The notes under the pieces were generated by a model that did no database searches, had not been told where the DNA came from, and saw nothing but the letters and a program-made list of their open reading frames with translations. A stretch of 64,000 nt of DNA from Tetragnatha versicolor (lineage: Eukaryota; Arthropoda; Arachnida; Araneae; Tetragnathidae): NCBI GenBank assembly GCA_024610705.1, contig JANDEH010000008.1, forward strand, positions 45,044,990 through 45,108,989, read 5' to 3'. The position numbers and the translations under genes are program-made. Shown in pieces: positions 1-11,600 of this stretch. The first letter of the stretch is position 1. Every line of letters starts with the position of its first letter.

Positions 1-484
1 CGGGTGCAACCTGAAGAGTCTCATAATGAGTTAAGACAGCACTTTTAAGAGTCAAATTTCAAAAATTTTCTCGGGAGAGAACCCCCAAACCCCCCTCCAA
101 AACCTTGATCTTCTGTTAACATTGTTTTTCCTTTGAAAATTCTGCCGCTTTCTAGAAGCGGTTCCCTTCGGATGTTCCAAAGAATTTCAAATTAATATAA
201 AAAAAATTTCCAGGGGAAGACCCCAACCCTCCTAGCAATAGGGTAGTTTCCCATTTTCTGTTTTATTTTTTTCCTGGTAGAATATAGTGAAAAAAGTTGT
301 TATCAAAAATCCCGAGGTCGCTACGACTTTAATTTAATTTTTTATTAATTTTTAAAGAGGATGCGCAGTCACAGTGCTTAAAAACGCGCCACTGCGCAGA
401 TACGTCATTTGGTAGTATCCGAGGTTTCGCCGATCGCGCGCTCTTATTTTTCCCAATAGAAAGCACGTGCATCAGTAAAAAAGA
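1..484. other. Intergenic, repeat remnants and GC-rich leader
   Basis: No gene is visible. Short C-rich blocks near 85-110 and 210-235 belong to a degenerate repeat seen many times in the window (C runs next to an aaattttc motif). From about 361 to 445 the DNA becomes CpG-rich, with a GCGCAG motif twice and an ACGTCATTTGGTA block, directly upstream of the THAP ORF. This could be its old promoter. Confidence 0.4.
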
Positions 485-703
485 ATGGATTCCGAAGTAA
501 AAAAAGCTTATGAATACTGCATTGTGCCAGGATGCACTTCATCGACTGCAAAAACACATAGTAAAAGGTTCTTAATCGTTCCAAGAAACAAAAAATTGAG
601 GAAGAAATGGTTCAAAGCCTGTATGAAGGATAAAATGGGCTCCGCTACTTCCAAACTCTACTGTTGTGAAGACCCTTTTAAAGTATCCATTTGGCACTAT
701 TAA
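485..703 (+). pseudogene. THAP-type zinc finger fragment, probably transposon-derived
   Basis: This is a 72-aa ORF. THAP domains are C2CH zinc fingers that bind DNA, found in P-element-type transposases and in genes derived from them. The ORF shows a C-x4-C pair (CIVPGC, residues 12-17), the conserved Trp (KKWF) and a terminal CCEDPF. Family members normally read C-x2-H followed by F at that point, so the zinc-binding His appears to be replaced by Pro; one base (CAT to CCT) would explain it. The ORF stops soon after the domain and no transposase core follows. It could be exon 1 of a spliced gene, but I see no partner exon. I infer a decayed transposon gene. Confidence 0.6.
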
Positions 704-1645
704 AAAACATAGTGTAGTAAACATGTAGTGCTTCTTATTTGTTTCATAATTTATAGTTCTTTTGATAACACAAATTACTCACGAAAGATATTAAGTTGTC
801 CGAAAAGTTCTGACAGTTTTTACTAAGTTTTGGTTTTGAATTTTTTTTGAAAAACTGGTAATAGGTGGAGATTTCAAACAAAGGGGATTGTGGTTAACGT
901 ATATTTAAGAATACAACGTATGGTTTTGGTAGGGATATTATTTCTTTTCAAAATTGCGGCTACAAAAGAAGACCGCAAACGACGCTTTTCGTAAAATTTA
1001 TTTGGCCGCTTTAAGATCTGGGAATGCATGATTAAAATGGCTACTGAAAGTTAAGTTGTATATTTTCAATGTTATTAAGATGTCAAAGTTTTGAGATGAT
1101 AATAATAAGTTTAAGAGGAGAAATTTTTATCTCAAACAAAACATCTATTGGGAAAAACTTCTCTCGGTATTTGTTAGTCATTTGAAGAAAATTTTCTGTA
1201 AACTATATCAAAATCAACACAAGAAAGCTTACACATAGACACAGCTATTTAGTAATATGTCTTAAGTTAAATTATAGATCCAGAAATCAGTGCGATATTT
1301 AAGCACGCATTATTTTAGCTTGTGAGAATTGCACTCGCTAAATTACGGTAAAGCGCGAATGAATATTTTTGAATAAACTAAAAATGCAACACTTATTGTT
1401 CGAAATTGGAAACAAATAAAACATTGATATTATGGAAAAGACTCTCAGCTCTCAATGTTCAGAGAAACATCTGTCTTGATTTTATTTCATGCCAGCTGCT
1501 CAACGGAACGAGGGAAGTACTAAAGAACTATGGACAATTACTAGTTTGTACAGTTTTAGAGCCAAAATTACTATCTTAAACTTATCGAATCATCTCAAAA
1601 CTTTAACGTATTAATTTAAACATTATTAATATACAGCAATCGAGC

Positions 1646-3242
1646 ATATCGAGTTTACAAGTGCGCTTCCCGAACTTATTTCCCCCGGCCAATATGATAA
1701 CACAGGTCCGCAAAAAAAATTTTTCCGAGCTGTTTGGACTATTTCACCTAAACCTTATGATTTTTGGTGCGCTGAATCCAAAAATGACCTCCATTTTGCC
1801 CAGGGACGTCACGTTTTTTGACAATTCAGGTCTTTAGGTTTTTTTGGAAATGCCTTAAAATTTTGAAAAATTGACTCTTAACACTATTTTTTTATTCAAA
1901 TATTTCCATAAAACCTTTTATGGTTTTTGATGTGCTGAATCTAAAATTGCCCTCCATTTTATCATAAGACTTCACCTTTCTTCACAATTTAACAAAAATG
2001 CCAATTTTTTTAAGAAAATGAAAGTATCTTTTAAAAAAAATTATTTTTCGACTCAAACTTTATCTGAATATCATTTTCATGTGTTTTGGTGTGCTGAATC
2101 CAAATATGACCTCTTTTTATTTTTAAAACATCGCATTTTGTAACAAATTGAGCAAATATAGCAACATTTCTTAAAAAAAAATGTAAATACACTTAAGAAG
2201 TAGATTTTTTAATCCAAATTTATTAATGAGGTGATTAGTTTTAATGTTTTTTGGATCCCTAAACTCAAAAATGATCTCTGTTTTGCCCTAGAATGGCATG
2301 TTTCCCGACAATTTAGGTATGATTGTAAAATAAGTTAATATTTCAATTTTAATAAAAATATGCTTATAAAATAAATTTTTTATTACATATTCTTCATAAA
2401 AATCATTTTATAACTAAAATAAACTCATTTACACACTCTTCAGCCAATTTTTCCACCTTATGAAGCTCTTCTTGGTAAATTTACCCTTGTGATTATCAAC
2501 AAGAACGTTTCTTTGAACTATACAACAAAAATCCTTCATTATTGCACGATTAAGTCTTGCTTAATATTTTATTTCAATCTCTATAATTATCTCTAAATAT
2601 CCTGATGAGATAGTTTACTATGTGTATCATTCACAGCTCCTAATTTTTAAAAAGGGAGGAGCTAGAAATGTTCAAAAACTGTAAAAAAATGGGAAAATTA
2701 GAATATTATGTTGCAATTTGTGAAAAATCCTGACGCACAGGATTTTTTCAATATTTTTTTCGTTATCAGCACACCAAAATACATAGGAAATCGTAATAAT
2801 TGTTCAAACAGCTTTTTCATTGCAAACCTGTGTAATTTCTATTCTTTCAAACTCTTTTCGCATTAACAAAAAACAATGGGCAGGCAGGTGATTTTTGCAG
2901 TATGCAATTGTGCAGGTTTAAAACCATAGGCTGTGCATCAGCCAAGTTCCAGGCATTGGTGATTCATGGAGCTACAGCCTGCGAATCAACGAAAAATCTA
3001 ACTTTTCAAGATGAGGGATAGAAAAACTTGTGAAAAAGGTGCAATAAATAGTTCATTTCAAGGTGATTACGTTGAAATGTAACTAAATATGTTTGTAACC
3101 TTCGATAATTATCTTATTTTTAAATATTCATTAGTTTTTTTTTATTTTTTAAACCATCAAAAAGGGGAATATGTCGAAAAAGAAGATTTCTCTATGGGTT
3201 GGCGGGAAATAAGACCGAGGTGCGCGCTTGTAAACTCGATAT
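1646..3242. mobile_element. Foldback element with internal ~160-bp tandem units
   Basis: Terminal inverted repeats of about 47 bp begin ATATCGAGTTTACAAG at 1646 and end CTTGTAAACTCGATAT at 3242. A second inverted match pairs 1703-1778 with 2765-2838. Between them, a unit containing 'gtgctgaatcc' followed by 'atgacctc' recurs near 1770, 1934, 2091 and, decayed, 2255. That is a spacing of about 160 bp. There is no coding capacity and no clear target duplication, so the class is unknown. Confidence 0.6.
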
Positions 3243-4579
3243 CTAATAGTTAAAAAATGTCTGATTTTTTCCAGAAAACATGTTAACTAATTCTCAAAGA
3301 TGTAACTAGTTACCAATAGTAAAATTACATCAAAATTCCTACTACTTTTTTCAGGATTAAAACGGGAGTTGAAAATAAAACTACCCTACCACAATGCTGG
3401 AGTGTACTCGAACTAAAAATGCTCTTTATTAATAAATATAATAGATTTTTAAAACTTTAAAAACAGAATACGAAATAGTACTCATCTTGCTTGTTTAACT
3501 CCTCTATTTCTGGTTTATTGAACCGTGTATCGTTTCTAAGGAAATCAACCGAAGTTAAAACCGAAATTTTCGGCGAATTATTCCAATCTGCTCGAATAAA
3601 ACCAAGCTCAATTTGAAAACTAATCCTGTTTTGTGTACAGTAATGATGTAAAAGAACAATAAACGAAAGCTTAATTTAAAATATTTATGATAAGCAAAGC
3701 CTAAATACTCAGTTCGAAAACAAAACACAAATGCAGGCAAGAGGCAAGGCAAAGGATCGGTACTTTTCGCCGGTTCATACCAAATGACGTCACAGCTGGC
3801 CACGCCTCTTTTTTTGCGGCTCCAAATTTTAAATGCTTTTAACTAATTAACTATTTGGTCCAAAAATTTTTTGAGCGTGGGTAAATTACTCTTTTGCATT
3901 TCTCTTAGTGTTTTTGGTGTTAAAATGATCAATTTCAGTTGAAGGAAACAACCCTATTAAGACGTCCATCATTTATAATTTAGTTCCTTCAAAATTTTGT
4001 GGATTAAAAGGAGCTGTTCTCTTTCGATGTAACCCAAAGGTTCTCAAAATATTGAGCTGAAACACTACTTTTAGAGACAAATTTTTCTGGTGTGATCCCC
4101 AGAACCTAAGTGTTACTTTTTAAGTGATTAAAAAATTTAACGCGTATTCGTTTGGGGTACCTTAGAATTAACGTTGAGTCAACCTCCCCCCGAAGCAAAA
4201 GTCTTTTTGCTGCCGTGTCACAGGTCACAGGTAGGACTAAAATTTCAGTGGTGCCCCCCCCCAAAAAAAATAAAGAAAATCCTGGTTCCGCCCCTGTCGG
4301 TGAATACGGCCGTTAATTATGTAATAATTTTTGTTTATAAAGCATGAATTTGTGTTCATTGAAATTCAATTTTCATGTGAACTTTTATTTAAAATGACTA
4401 ACTGTATTTAAAACACCACAAATGGATCTGGTGTAAGGCCCGAAAATAGCCTATGAGGCTTTGATCCGTTGGTAGACACGCCGCGCCGTATGCCAATGGA
4501 ATTAGACAGTATAAAAGAGAGAAAGGCTAATCACACAATTTGATAAGGGAATTATTAGAATTTTGAACAATATTTTATA
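3243..4579. other. Intergenic, nothing recognised
   Basis: AT-rich DNA with frequent stops in all frames. A C-run near 4254-4262 followed by 'ggttccgcccctg' around 4284-4296 resembles the end of the hAT family described at 32443-33516, so a short transposon remnant is likely there. Confidence 0.35.
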
Positions 4580-5073
4580 AATTTTGCTCATGTGTTCTCT
4601 CCCTTCCGTTTTTTTTACTTCTTTTTTCCTACTTAGTTTTTCTCTCCTACCTCTGCCTGTTTTTCTATTTTTCATTTTTAGCTTTGTCTTCCTATTTCTC
4701 TACAAGCAAAAAGAGATGAGAGTCAAGGTTTATAGAGAAAGAAGGTTGGCTCATTCGCTTTAACCACGTGATCTATGACGTAGGAAGGTGGCGCGACCAG
4801 GCGCGGCTCGCTTTTCTACTGCTCAATACCCATGACTTTCAATGGGCAAATCCGATCGATTTAGTTTCTTTTTTTGCTTATTTTTCCGGTTATATTGCTT
4901 CTGCTAACTGAGTTAAAATACCCGGTTATAATATACCACACATTTTTCTTCCGTTATAACTGTTTTTTTAGCAATTTAAACGTTTTTGGATATTATTAAT
5001 CTCGCTTTGTTTATGCATTAGTTCTCATACTTAAATCACTCCTTTTGAAATTGTACAGCTTCTATAAGTATAC

Positions 5074-5103
5074 AGTATAGTGACTTATTCTAGTCACTAT
5101 ACT
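5074..5103. repeat. Perfect 12-bp stem hairpin
   Basis: AGTATAGTGACT and its exact reverse complement AGTCACTATACT are separated by the 6-base loop TATTCT. No gene is nearby and its role is unknown. Confidence 0.5.
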
Positions 5104-6349
5104 TCTAAGTACAAAAATGTTGTATGATTATTATTTAATTTTATTACATATTGAGGAAATACTAAGAAAAATATTAAAGTAAAATTAAAATCAGTTTATT
5201 CAAAAAATGAGGCAAAAAACACAAATCATTTTGCACTTTTTTCCCCATGAATGACTTTTCAAACAAATTTGGATTAAACCTTTTTATTTACATTTTTTAA
5301 TTATCCCTAATTACCAGTACAACTTTCCTGTCCTGCTGACTTAAATAAATTTGATATACTAGTTTCTATCAAGATGTGAAAAAACCCTATACATTATCCA
5401 CATGCCATGCCAATCAATAAAAAATTAATAGAACTGAGGAATGTTACATATATTCCAATAATCATTCTTAAAAGTTTTAAATAATGTTATGCAACAAATC
5501 ACTATAGTATTTTTGAATTCCTTTATGCATAATAATTAGTAACCCTTTGGTTGGGTTTTATAGTAAAACATTAAAACTTTTGTTTTTATTATTTGGACAT
5601 GTTTAAGATTTTTCTAGGTCCCTCTAACTTCCAATACAATCAATATAACATTTTAGAATTGAAGTTCATATTATTTTGCTATTTTTGGTTTTCCACTCAC
5701 TGTTTAATTATTAAAACTGGATATACAACACTGTTATTTATACTGAACAAAAAAACCTGGTGTAAAAAGTGGAAAAATTTACTTTGAGAAATAATGAAAG
5801 AAGCATTTTGTGAATATATTTTTTATTAAAAATTAAAACAACATCAACAGTATTCCTTAATAAAATTTGAAAACTTAACAAAAAAATCTAATATTCAAGA
5901 AACAGATTAAGACAGAATTTAATAATAGACATGAAATTATATTGCACGATACAGACTATTGATCAATTTACCTTGGAAGAGGCATCAGTACACTGCCATG
6001 TACATTTTGCTGAAAATCCTTAACGATTAAAATCTACAGTTCAGCAAAACTATGAAGTTACCTGATTCAAGAAGGCAATATCTTTTAGAACATTAGAATT
6101 TAGTTGTGACGTGAAAATATTACACTTCCCTGACTAGTGATAAATTTACTTACCCAATTGATTGGTTGGTTAATTGACTTTTTATGGGGCATGGCCCACT
6201 CTAGGGCATTTTTCACCAAACTTACCCGATTGAAGGTAATTTTCAGCTAGTAAAACAAACATAAGTACACAAAAAATATTTATTAGTTTTTATAAAATGC
6301 ATTTTCTTAGTTTATTTTGTTTGGCTATAAGGGAATATTTTCTTTTTAA

Positions 6350-6970
6350 ACTAGGGAGCTACCGCCCCCTGCTCGCTATCGCTCGCCAACCCCCGTTAAC
6401 TGCTGACGCTGATACTTAAGGATCTCTTTGCCATCCTCACAAAACACAGCTCACAGCACTTACTCATTTTATAAAACATTCTTAAAACAGGGGAACTACT
6501 TCTCTGGGGTATTCTTTCAAAAAAGGGGAATATTCATTCAGCGGCGAAATTTTAACAGTTCCTTTATGGCAATATGAATTGGCGGATCGCCATTTAATTC
6601 CAAGAAAATTTGTAACAAAGCAGTGTAAACTTTCTTTTACCATTTCCCCAAGGTAATGTTTTTCTCACACAGATCCATTCAGAAGCACTGAAACATCTCC
6701 GGAATAAATTTTACTTTCTTAAAATTTGTAATGATTTTCATTGATTGTCTGTGAAAAATGTAGTAATTATCGTAAACATCACGAAAATTTAGAATGGAAA
6801 TATTTTAAAATTAAGAATTTTTTTGAAAAATCGAAGGGCTTACTCGGAAATCCGGAAAGAATTCGGACATTTTGATACCATATATGTGTCCTTTGGTTCA
6901 GTAATTAAAAAGCCTTTCTCTGGAAACCGTTCACCAAAAACTTTTTTTAGAATAGAGAGATTAGTGTCCG
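6350..6970 (+). repeat. Repeat family A, copy 1
   Basis: This block starts AAACTAGGGAGCTACCGCC, followed by a GC-rich run with 'ctcgctatcgctcgcc'. It matches 28160-28615 and then 23150-23320 on the opposite strand, so it is an interspersed repeat with two copies here. Copy 1 is uninterrupted; copy 2 has gained a large insertion. The last ~140 bp (about 6826-6966) keeps an open frame with FGSVIKKPF and GNRSPKTFF. Copy 2 has the same frame open with a few substitutions. I do not recognise the family. Confidence 0.6.
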
Positions 6971-8099
6971 GTTTGATTACAAAATTTAAGTCTTATAAGG
7001 AATCTTTTTTTAATAAAATAATTCAAGGTGCATCAAATCTAGCTTTCCTCATACTATCGCAATCATAACATTAAATAAATAATTTTAAAAATAAAATTCA
7101 TTTGAATGGTCAATTGTCATATCTTTCAAACAACACAAATAATTTTATCGAGAGTTACTCCATAGTAAGAATTAATAACAAATGAATATTTAAATAATAT
7201 AAAAGAAATAATTAAAATTAGCTCTACATACAGCCCAATGGCAATGCTATTTTGTTCAAGTGATTTAGCAACATTCAGCAAGTTTTTTGAAAACAAAAGT
7301 AAAAGTTTAAAAAAAATACATAGCTAAGTATTTCAGTTTAAACCAATGATCAAAATTAATAGGGGAATAGATATATTAAAGTTGACCAAGTTAATGTTCA
7401 TTCAATAAGCAGAATTTATAAATGTTTGACTTCAGGAGTAAACACACTCACACACAATATCACAACAAATCATTGATCAACATTGAATCCAAAAGTTAAC
7501 AAAATATTCAGAATTGAATTATGTTCAGTTAAAGAACATTTGAAGAAACTTAATCGATATGCTTAAATCAAGCAAAATACAAAAATGTATAATGATAACA
7601 ACGGATTATGAGAGAAATAACCAGATAAACAACAATCTTACAAAACCTGCACAATGTCGCTATGGAAATGATTTCGCGCGCCTTTCACTGCCACCTATCG
7701 ACGTCACGGGCATTCTTTGTTTACATCGGATGAGCCAACCTTCTCTCTCTACTAACCTTGGATGAGAGTTATTCAAAAGAGTGTTAAAAAGAGAAGATAA
7801 GAAAAAAATAAGTTTGAAGAATGGAACAAAACCAAGAGATAAAAATGGTAATAAAATTAAAATAAGAATTTAATGGCTAGGCAGAGAAAAATGAGAAGTA
7901 AGAAAATAAATGAAATATTAGACTATCAGCGAAACATTACCGATTATAACCTTAAATTATATATAAATATCCTAATTAATTTATTAAATTCAATTAATTA
8001 AATGACGAGGTTAAAAGTATTAAACTAAGGAATTAAATAACCTAAATTAACATACCATTAAAGCGATAGAAATAAGCTAATATGACGTCTAACTAGTTT

Positions 8100-8290
8100 T
8101 TGTCAAAAAGAAATTTTCGGGACGAAGGGCTAATCCCCAATCAATCCGCCGCCCTGTGGTTTTCCTGTAGTCCTTGTCAAGCCAATCCTCATGATGGGAG
8201 GTGTGTCAATTCCAGCAGCCAATGATTGCATCACATGTTTCTCTTTCCACCAATAACGTACAGTATAATATTGCTCCTATTGCTACAGTT
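8100..8290 (+). promoter_or_regulatory. Probable SLC25A1 promoter region
   Basis: This is a locally GC-richer stretch 350-540 bp upstream of the SLC25A1 start, with three CCAAT motifs on the plus strand (about 8182, 8219 and 8250). No TATA box is placed with confidence and the transcription start is unknown. The call rests on position and motif clustering only. Confidence 0.3.
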
Positions 8291-8642
8291 TTTGCACAAT
8301 GCAATCTCAATAGGGAAAAGTAGGGAAAAGAGCTGCTCCTAGAAGGGAAACCTTGAATTTTGATAGGGAAACAGTGTATACTGCATCTGGCATCAACTTG
8401 AAACGAAAATATTGCTTAATTTTCGGATTCCGATAGCAGGAGCAGAAATCATTTCTTCCGCACTCGCTAAATAAATATTGTTTTTCCTGCTTTTTGACCT
8501 TATTAATATTCCCTTTCCACGGTTGTGCTTCTGTGGATTTAAGCATTTTGAATTCCCCTACAATTATGTCATTATAACTTACCCATTTTTAGATTTACCT
8601 CTATTCTTGATATCAATCTGATATTTTATATTTATCATCAAC

Positions 8643-11600
8643 ATGGATAGGAAAGATTTTCGCAATCCCTTCATGCGCCCCAGCATGGTGGTTTCTGGAG
8701 CGGCTTTGTCCAGCTCTAGTTTTCTACCGAACCAAAAGACTTTGAAAGGAATTTTGGCGGGTAAGTTACCTGTTAAACAAAACCTTACAAAATCTATTCT
8801 TTACTGTTTTATTTCAGACAAGCTGTTTAAATGAATTGTATAAAATGGTTACAAAAGGGAGTTCTTCAATCTGAAGTAAGAAGTTTTCTTCTTGAAATGT
8901 CATTCAATAAATTCATGTTTCTATAGCTCTCCAGCCAAAAGAGAACCTTTTGGTTATCTGTAGGGGAGATTTGGGTAGGATGGGACACTGGGTGGGATGG
9001 AACACCTTCAATTTATCTTATAATTAAAAACAAAATTAGTTTTTGAGTGTTCCACTAGGTAAAGCCACCATAGCTTCATATTTGTTGCTGTTTACTATTT
9101 TAGTTTCAAGCTCCTACAAGTTTCTGAATGAAAAAGATGGTTTCACTATAGCAAAAGATACTAAGTACTATTACACTTTTCCAAGTGAATTTTTAATCTC
9201 ATTCTTCGTTGCTTTCTTATTGGTTTACATTGTTTTCTAAACGGAATAATGTATTCTTTTTGAATAAATAGTTTAGTTAAGTCTAAAAGCCACAGTTCTT
9301 ATTGTAAGGACCTATTTTTTTAAAACTTTTACTATCAGGGTGGGATGGGACTTGCCCAATTCCTCCCAATACCTAAATGCAAGCTAAATTGCATTTAATT
9401 GCATACAATTATATAGATACCTTTGTTTTGAAACTGTTTAGTATTACGTTGAACTTATATTTTCAGATTAAAGAGGAATTTTCACTATTCTGTATTTTTC
9501 ACTTAAGGGGACTCAGTACCCAAATTTTTATTTTCTTTAATTTACAAATTTTTTGAAATTCTTTAACGTCAAAACACTTGTAATGACCATTTAATTATAA
9601 TCCAAGCAAAAAATCTATTTTTAAAAAGCAGTTTTTGAGAAATTTCGAAATTTTCAAGAATTTTAACCAAATTTTAAAACCCTACTTCTTTTTCAATTAT
9701 GATAATTTTGGTATGATTTTTTACCCCAAGGTAATCTATGTTATTGTCCATGGAACTATGCATTCATATTTGTGATACTTGTAATAGTTTTTAATAAAAA
9801 CAAATTTTCTCCAAACACCTCAAAAATATCATGAAAATAAGCACATTTTTCACTTTAAGACTGGGTCAATCCATGTGAAATCATCCAGGCCATGTTGCTC
9901 GACATTTTTGATTTTTTTCATTCTTTGCCAGTTAGTTAACCTTACTTTAGAGATACTAAAACAAGCGTTAAAAATTTTTTAAACCTTTCCAATTTTTTTT
10001 GGCGGCCATTTTTTGCCTGGCCGAAAACTGTTTTCGGTGAAAAACACACTTTACGGAAACCCTTATTACTTTTTTTCTATCCAACATATATAAATGATTT
10101 CAAAGCCATTTTATTTATTAAAGAATGAACTAATTTAATGTGTTAAGTATTTTTATGATAATGGTTTATAACATTTTTTATATATTTTTGAAAATCTTAT
10201 TTTTTGAGTGAAAAATTCAGTTTTTGACCTAAAAATTTTATAGGAAAAAACTGAAACTCACCTTTGAAAATTTTTTCCTCGATATATCCCTTATTAAACA
10301 ATTTCTTAGAAGTGAAATGAAACAATTCAAGCCTGTCCCTTTTTTATAAAAAATAGTCAAACTTGGCATCTCGGCTAAAAAATGCCAAAATCAAAGTTCA
10401 ATATCTAAAATTGGACAGATAGGAAAATTATGAAATTTTTACAGGATGGTCTTCTAATGTATATGAACAAGTAGTAAAAATTTCATGAGTGATATCTGGG
10501 TGGTTTAAGAAATATGAAGCTTCGAAGTTGCATTGAAAGACTTATTTATTTACATTCATTTTTTAACACAAACAACTTATATATTGCACAAAACATATTT
10601 TTCTCACTACTTAAAATATAGATGTATTTTTTGACTTAAAAAATTAATATTGTTAAATACATATATACAAATCACTATAAATATGAAGCCTCGGAATTAC
10701 CTTGAAAGTCCTTGTATTTCATGACAAAAACAACTGATACTGTATAGTAAATTTTTAACTACCACTCATATCACTTCATATATTCTAGCATGAAATATGA
10801 AGCCTTGAAAATCTTAGTGTTTTGTGCTGAAAAAAAGTGTTGTTGCAAATAGCATAATAAATTTTTGAGTAATAACTCATATTGCACAGTAAGAAAAAGA
10901 AAACAATGCAGAGGTATTTCTCGACAAAAACCTGATATTGCATGGTAAATTATTGACTAAAGATTCGAATTGCACACTATAAAAACTAGAGAAAGCAAAC
11001 AACAAAGAGGGTTCAAAAAATCAGAAATACTTCATCGAAAACTGAGGTGTGTCTGTGTCTGTCAAATATATGTGCATAAAATAAAGGATGCCCATTTTTG
11101 TAGAGGCGGATTTTAAAAAATGGGTTGAATGGTGAAAGGGGTTTCAGTAGTTATTAAGACACATAAATGTTCCATTAACTTTTAACTACTTAACTTTTTA
11201 CCGTTAATAACTACTACATTGTGTGCATTTATGACAATAAGTGGTGGATTGGGAAAGTTCTCGAACTAAACGAGGAAAACAATGATCTTTTAATTCACTT
11301 TTTTCATCTATATGGTCCCAAAACATCCTTTCAATTATCCAAAAATGGCAGTTTGGGTAGAGGTATCCTATGTGCTTCGTACATTAACTCAATTGGAATT
11401 AACTACTGCCACTGGACGCAGTTATATTATTACTGAAACACTTTGTAATGAAATATCTCTAATATTTATTTCACACACTTCATAACCAGAAGAAAAACCC
11501 ATTTTATTCATCAATTAAATTTCTGGTATTCCAAAATTTCAAATACCACATCACTTTTTGTTCACGGATTTTGATTTGATTCAACAATTACCTATTTTTA

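Larger units (their letters stand above)
404..3790. repeat. Possible outer inverted repeat around the THAP fossil
   Basis: The 13-mer ACGTCATTTGGTA at 405-417 recurs inverted as TACCAAATGACGT at 3778-3790. Weaker similarity extends outward into GC-rich sequence on both sides. The THAP ORF lies just inside the left copy, as would be expected if these were the ends of its parent element. No target-site duplication was found. The match is short and may be chance. Confidence 0.25.
4580..7900. repeat. Degenerate foldback around repeat family A
   Basis: The stretch around 4690-4800 (agagatgagag, aaggttggctcattcg, then a GC-rich block with tatgacgtagg) matches 7665-7775 in inverted orientation (gatgagccaaccttctctc, cgacgtcacgg). 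Flanking pyrimidine-rich (4590-4690) and purine-rich (7780-7900) tracts pair loosely. The arms are diverged and no ends or target duplication could be set. The element encloses repeat family A copy 1. Confidence 0.4.

Noticed and set aside
9043..9240. 65-codon hydrophobic ORF
   Set aside because: Composition-driven, inside a small transposon, with no ATG start.
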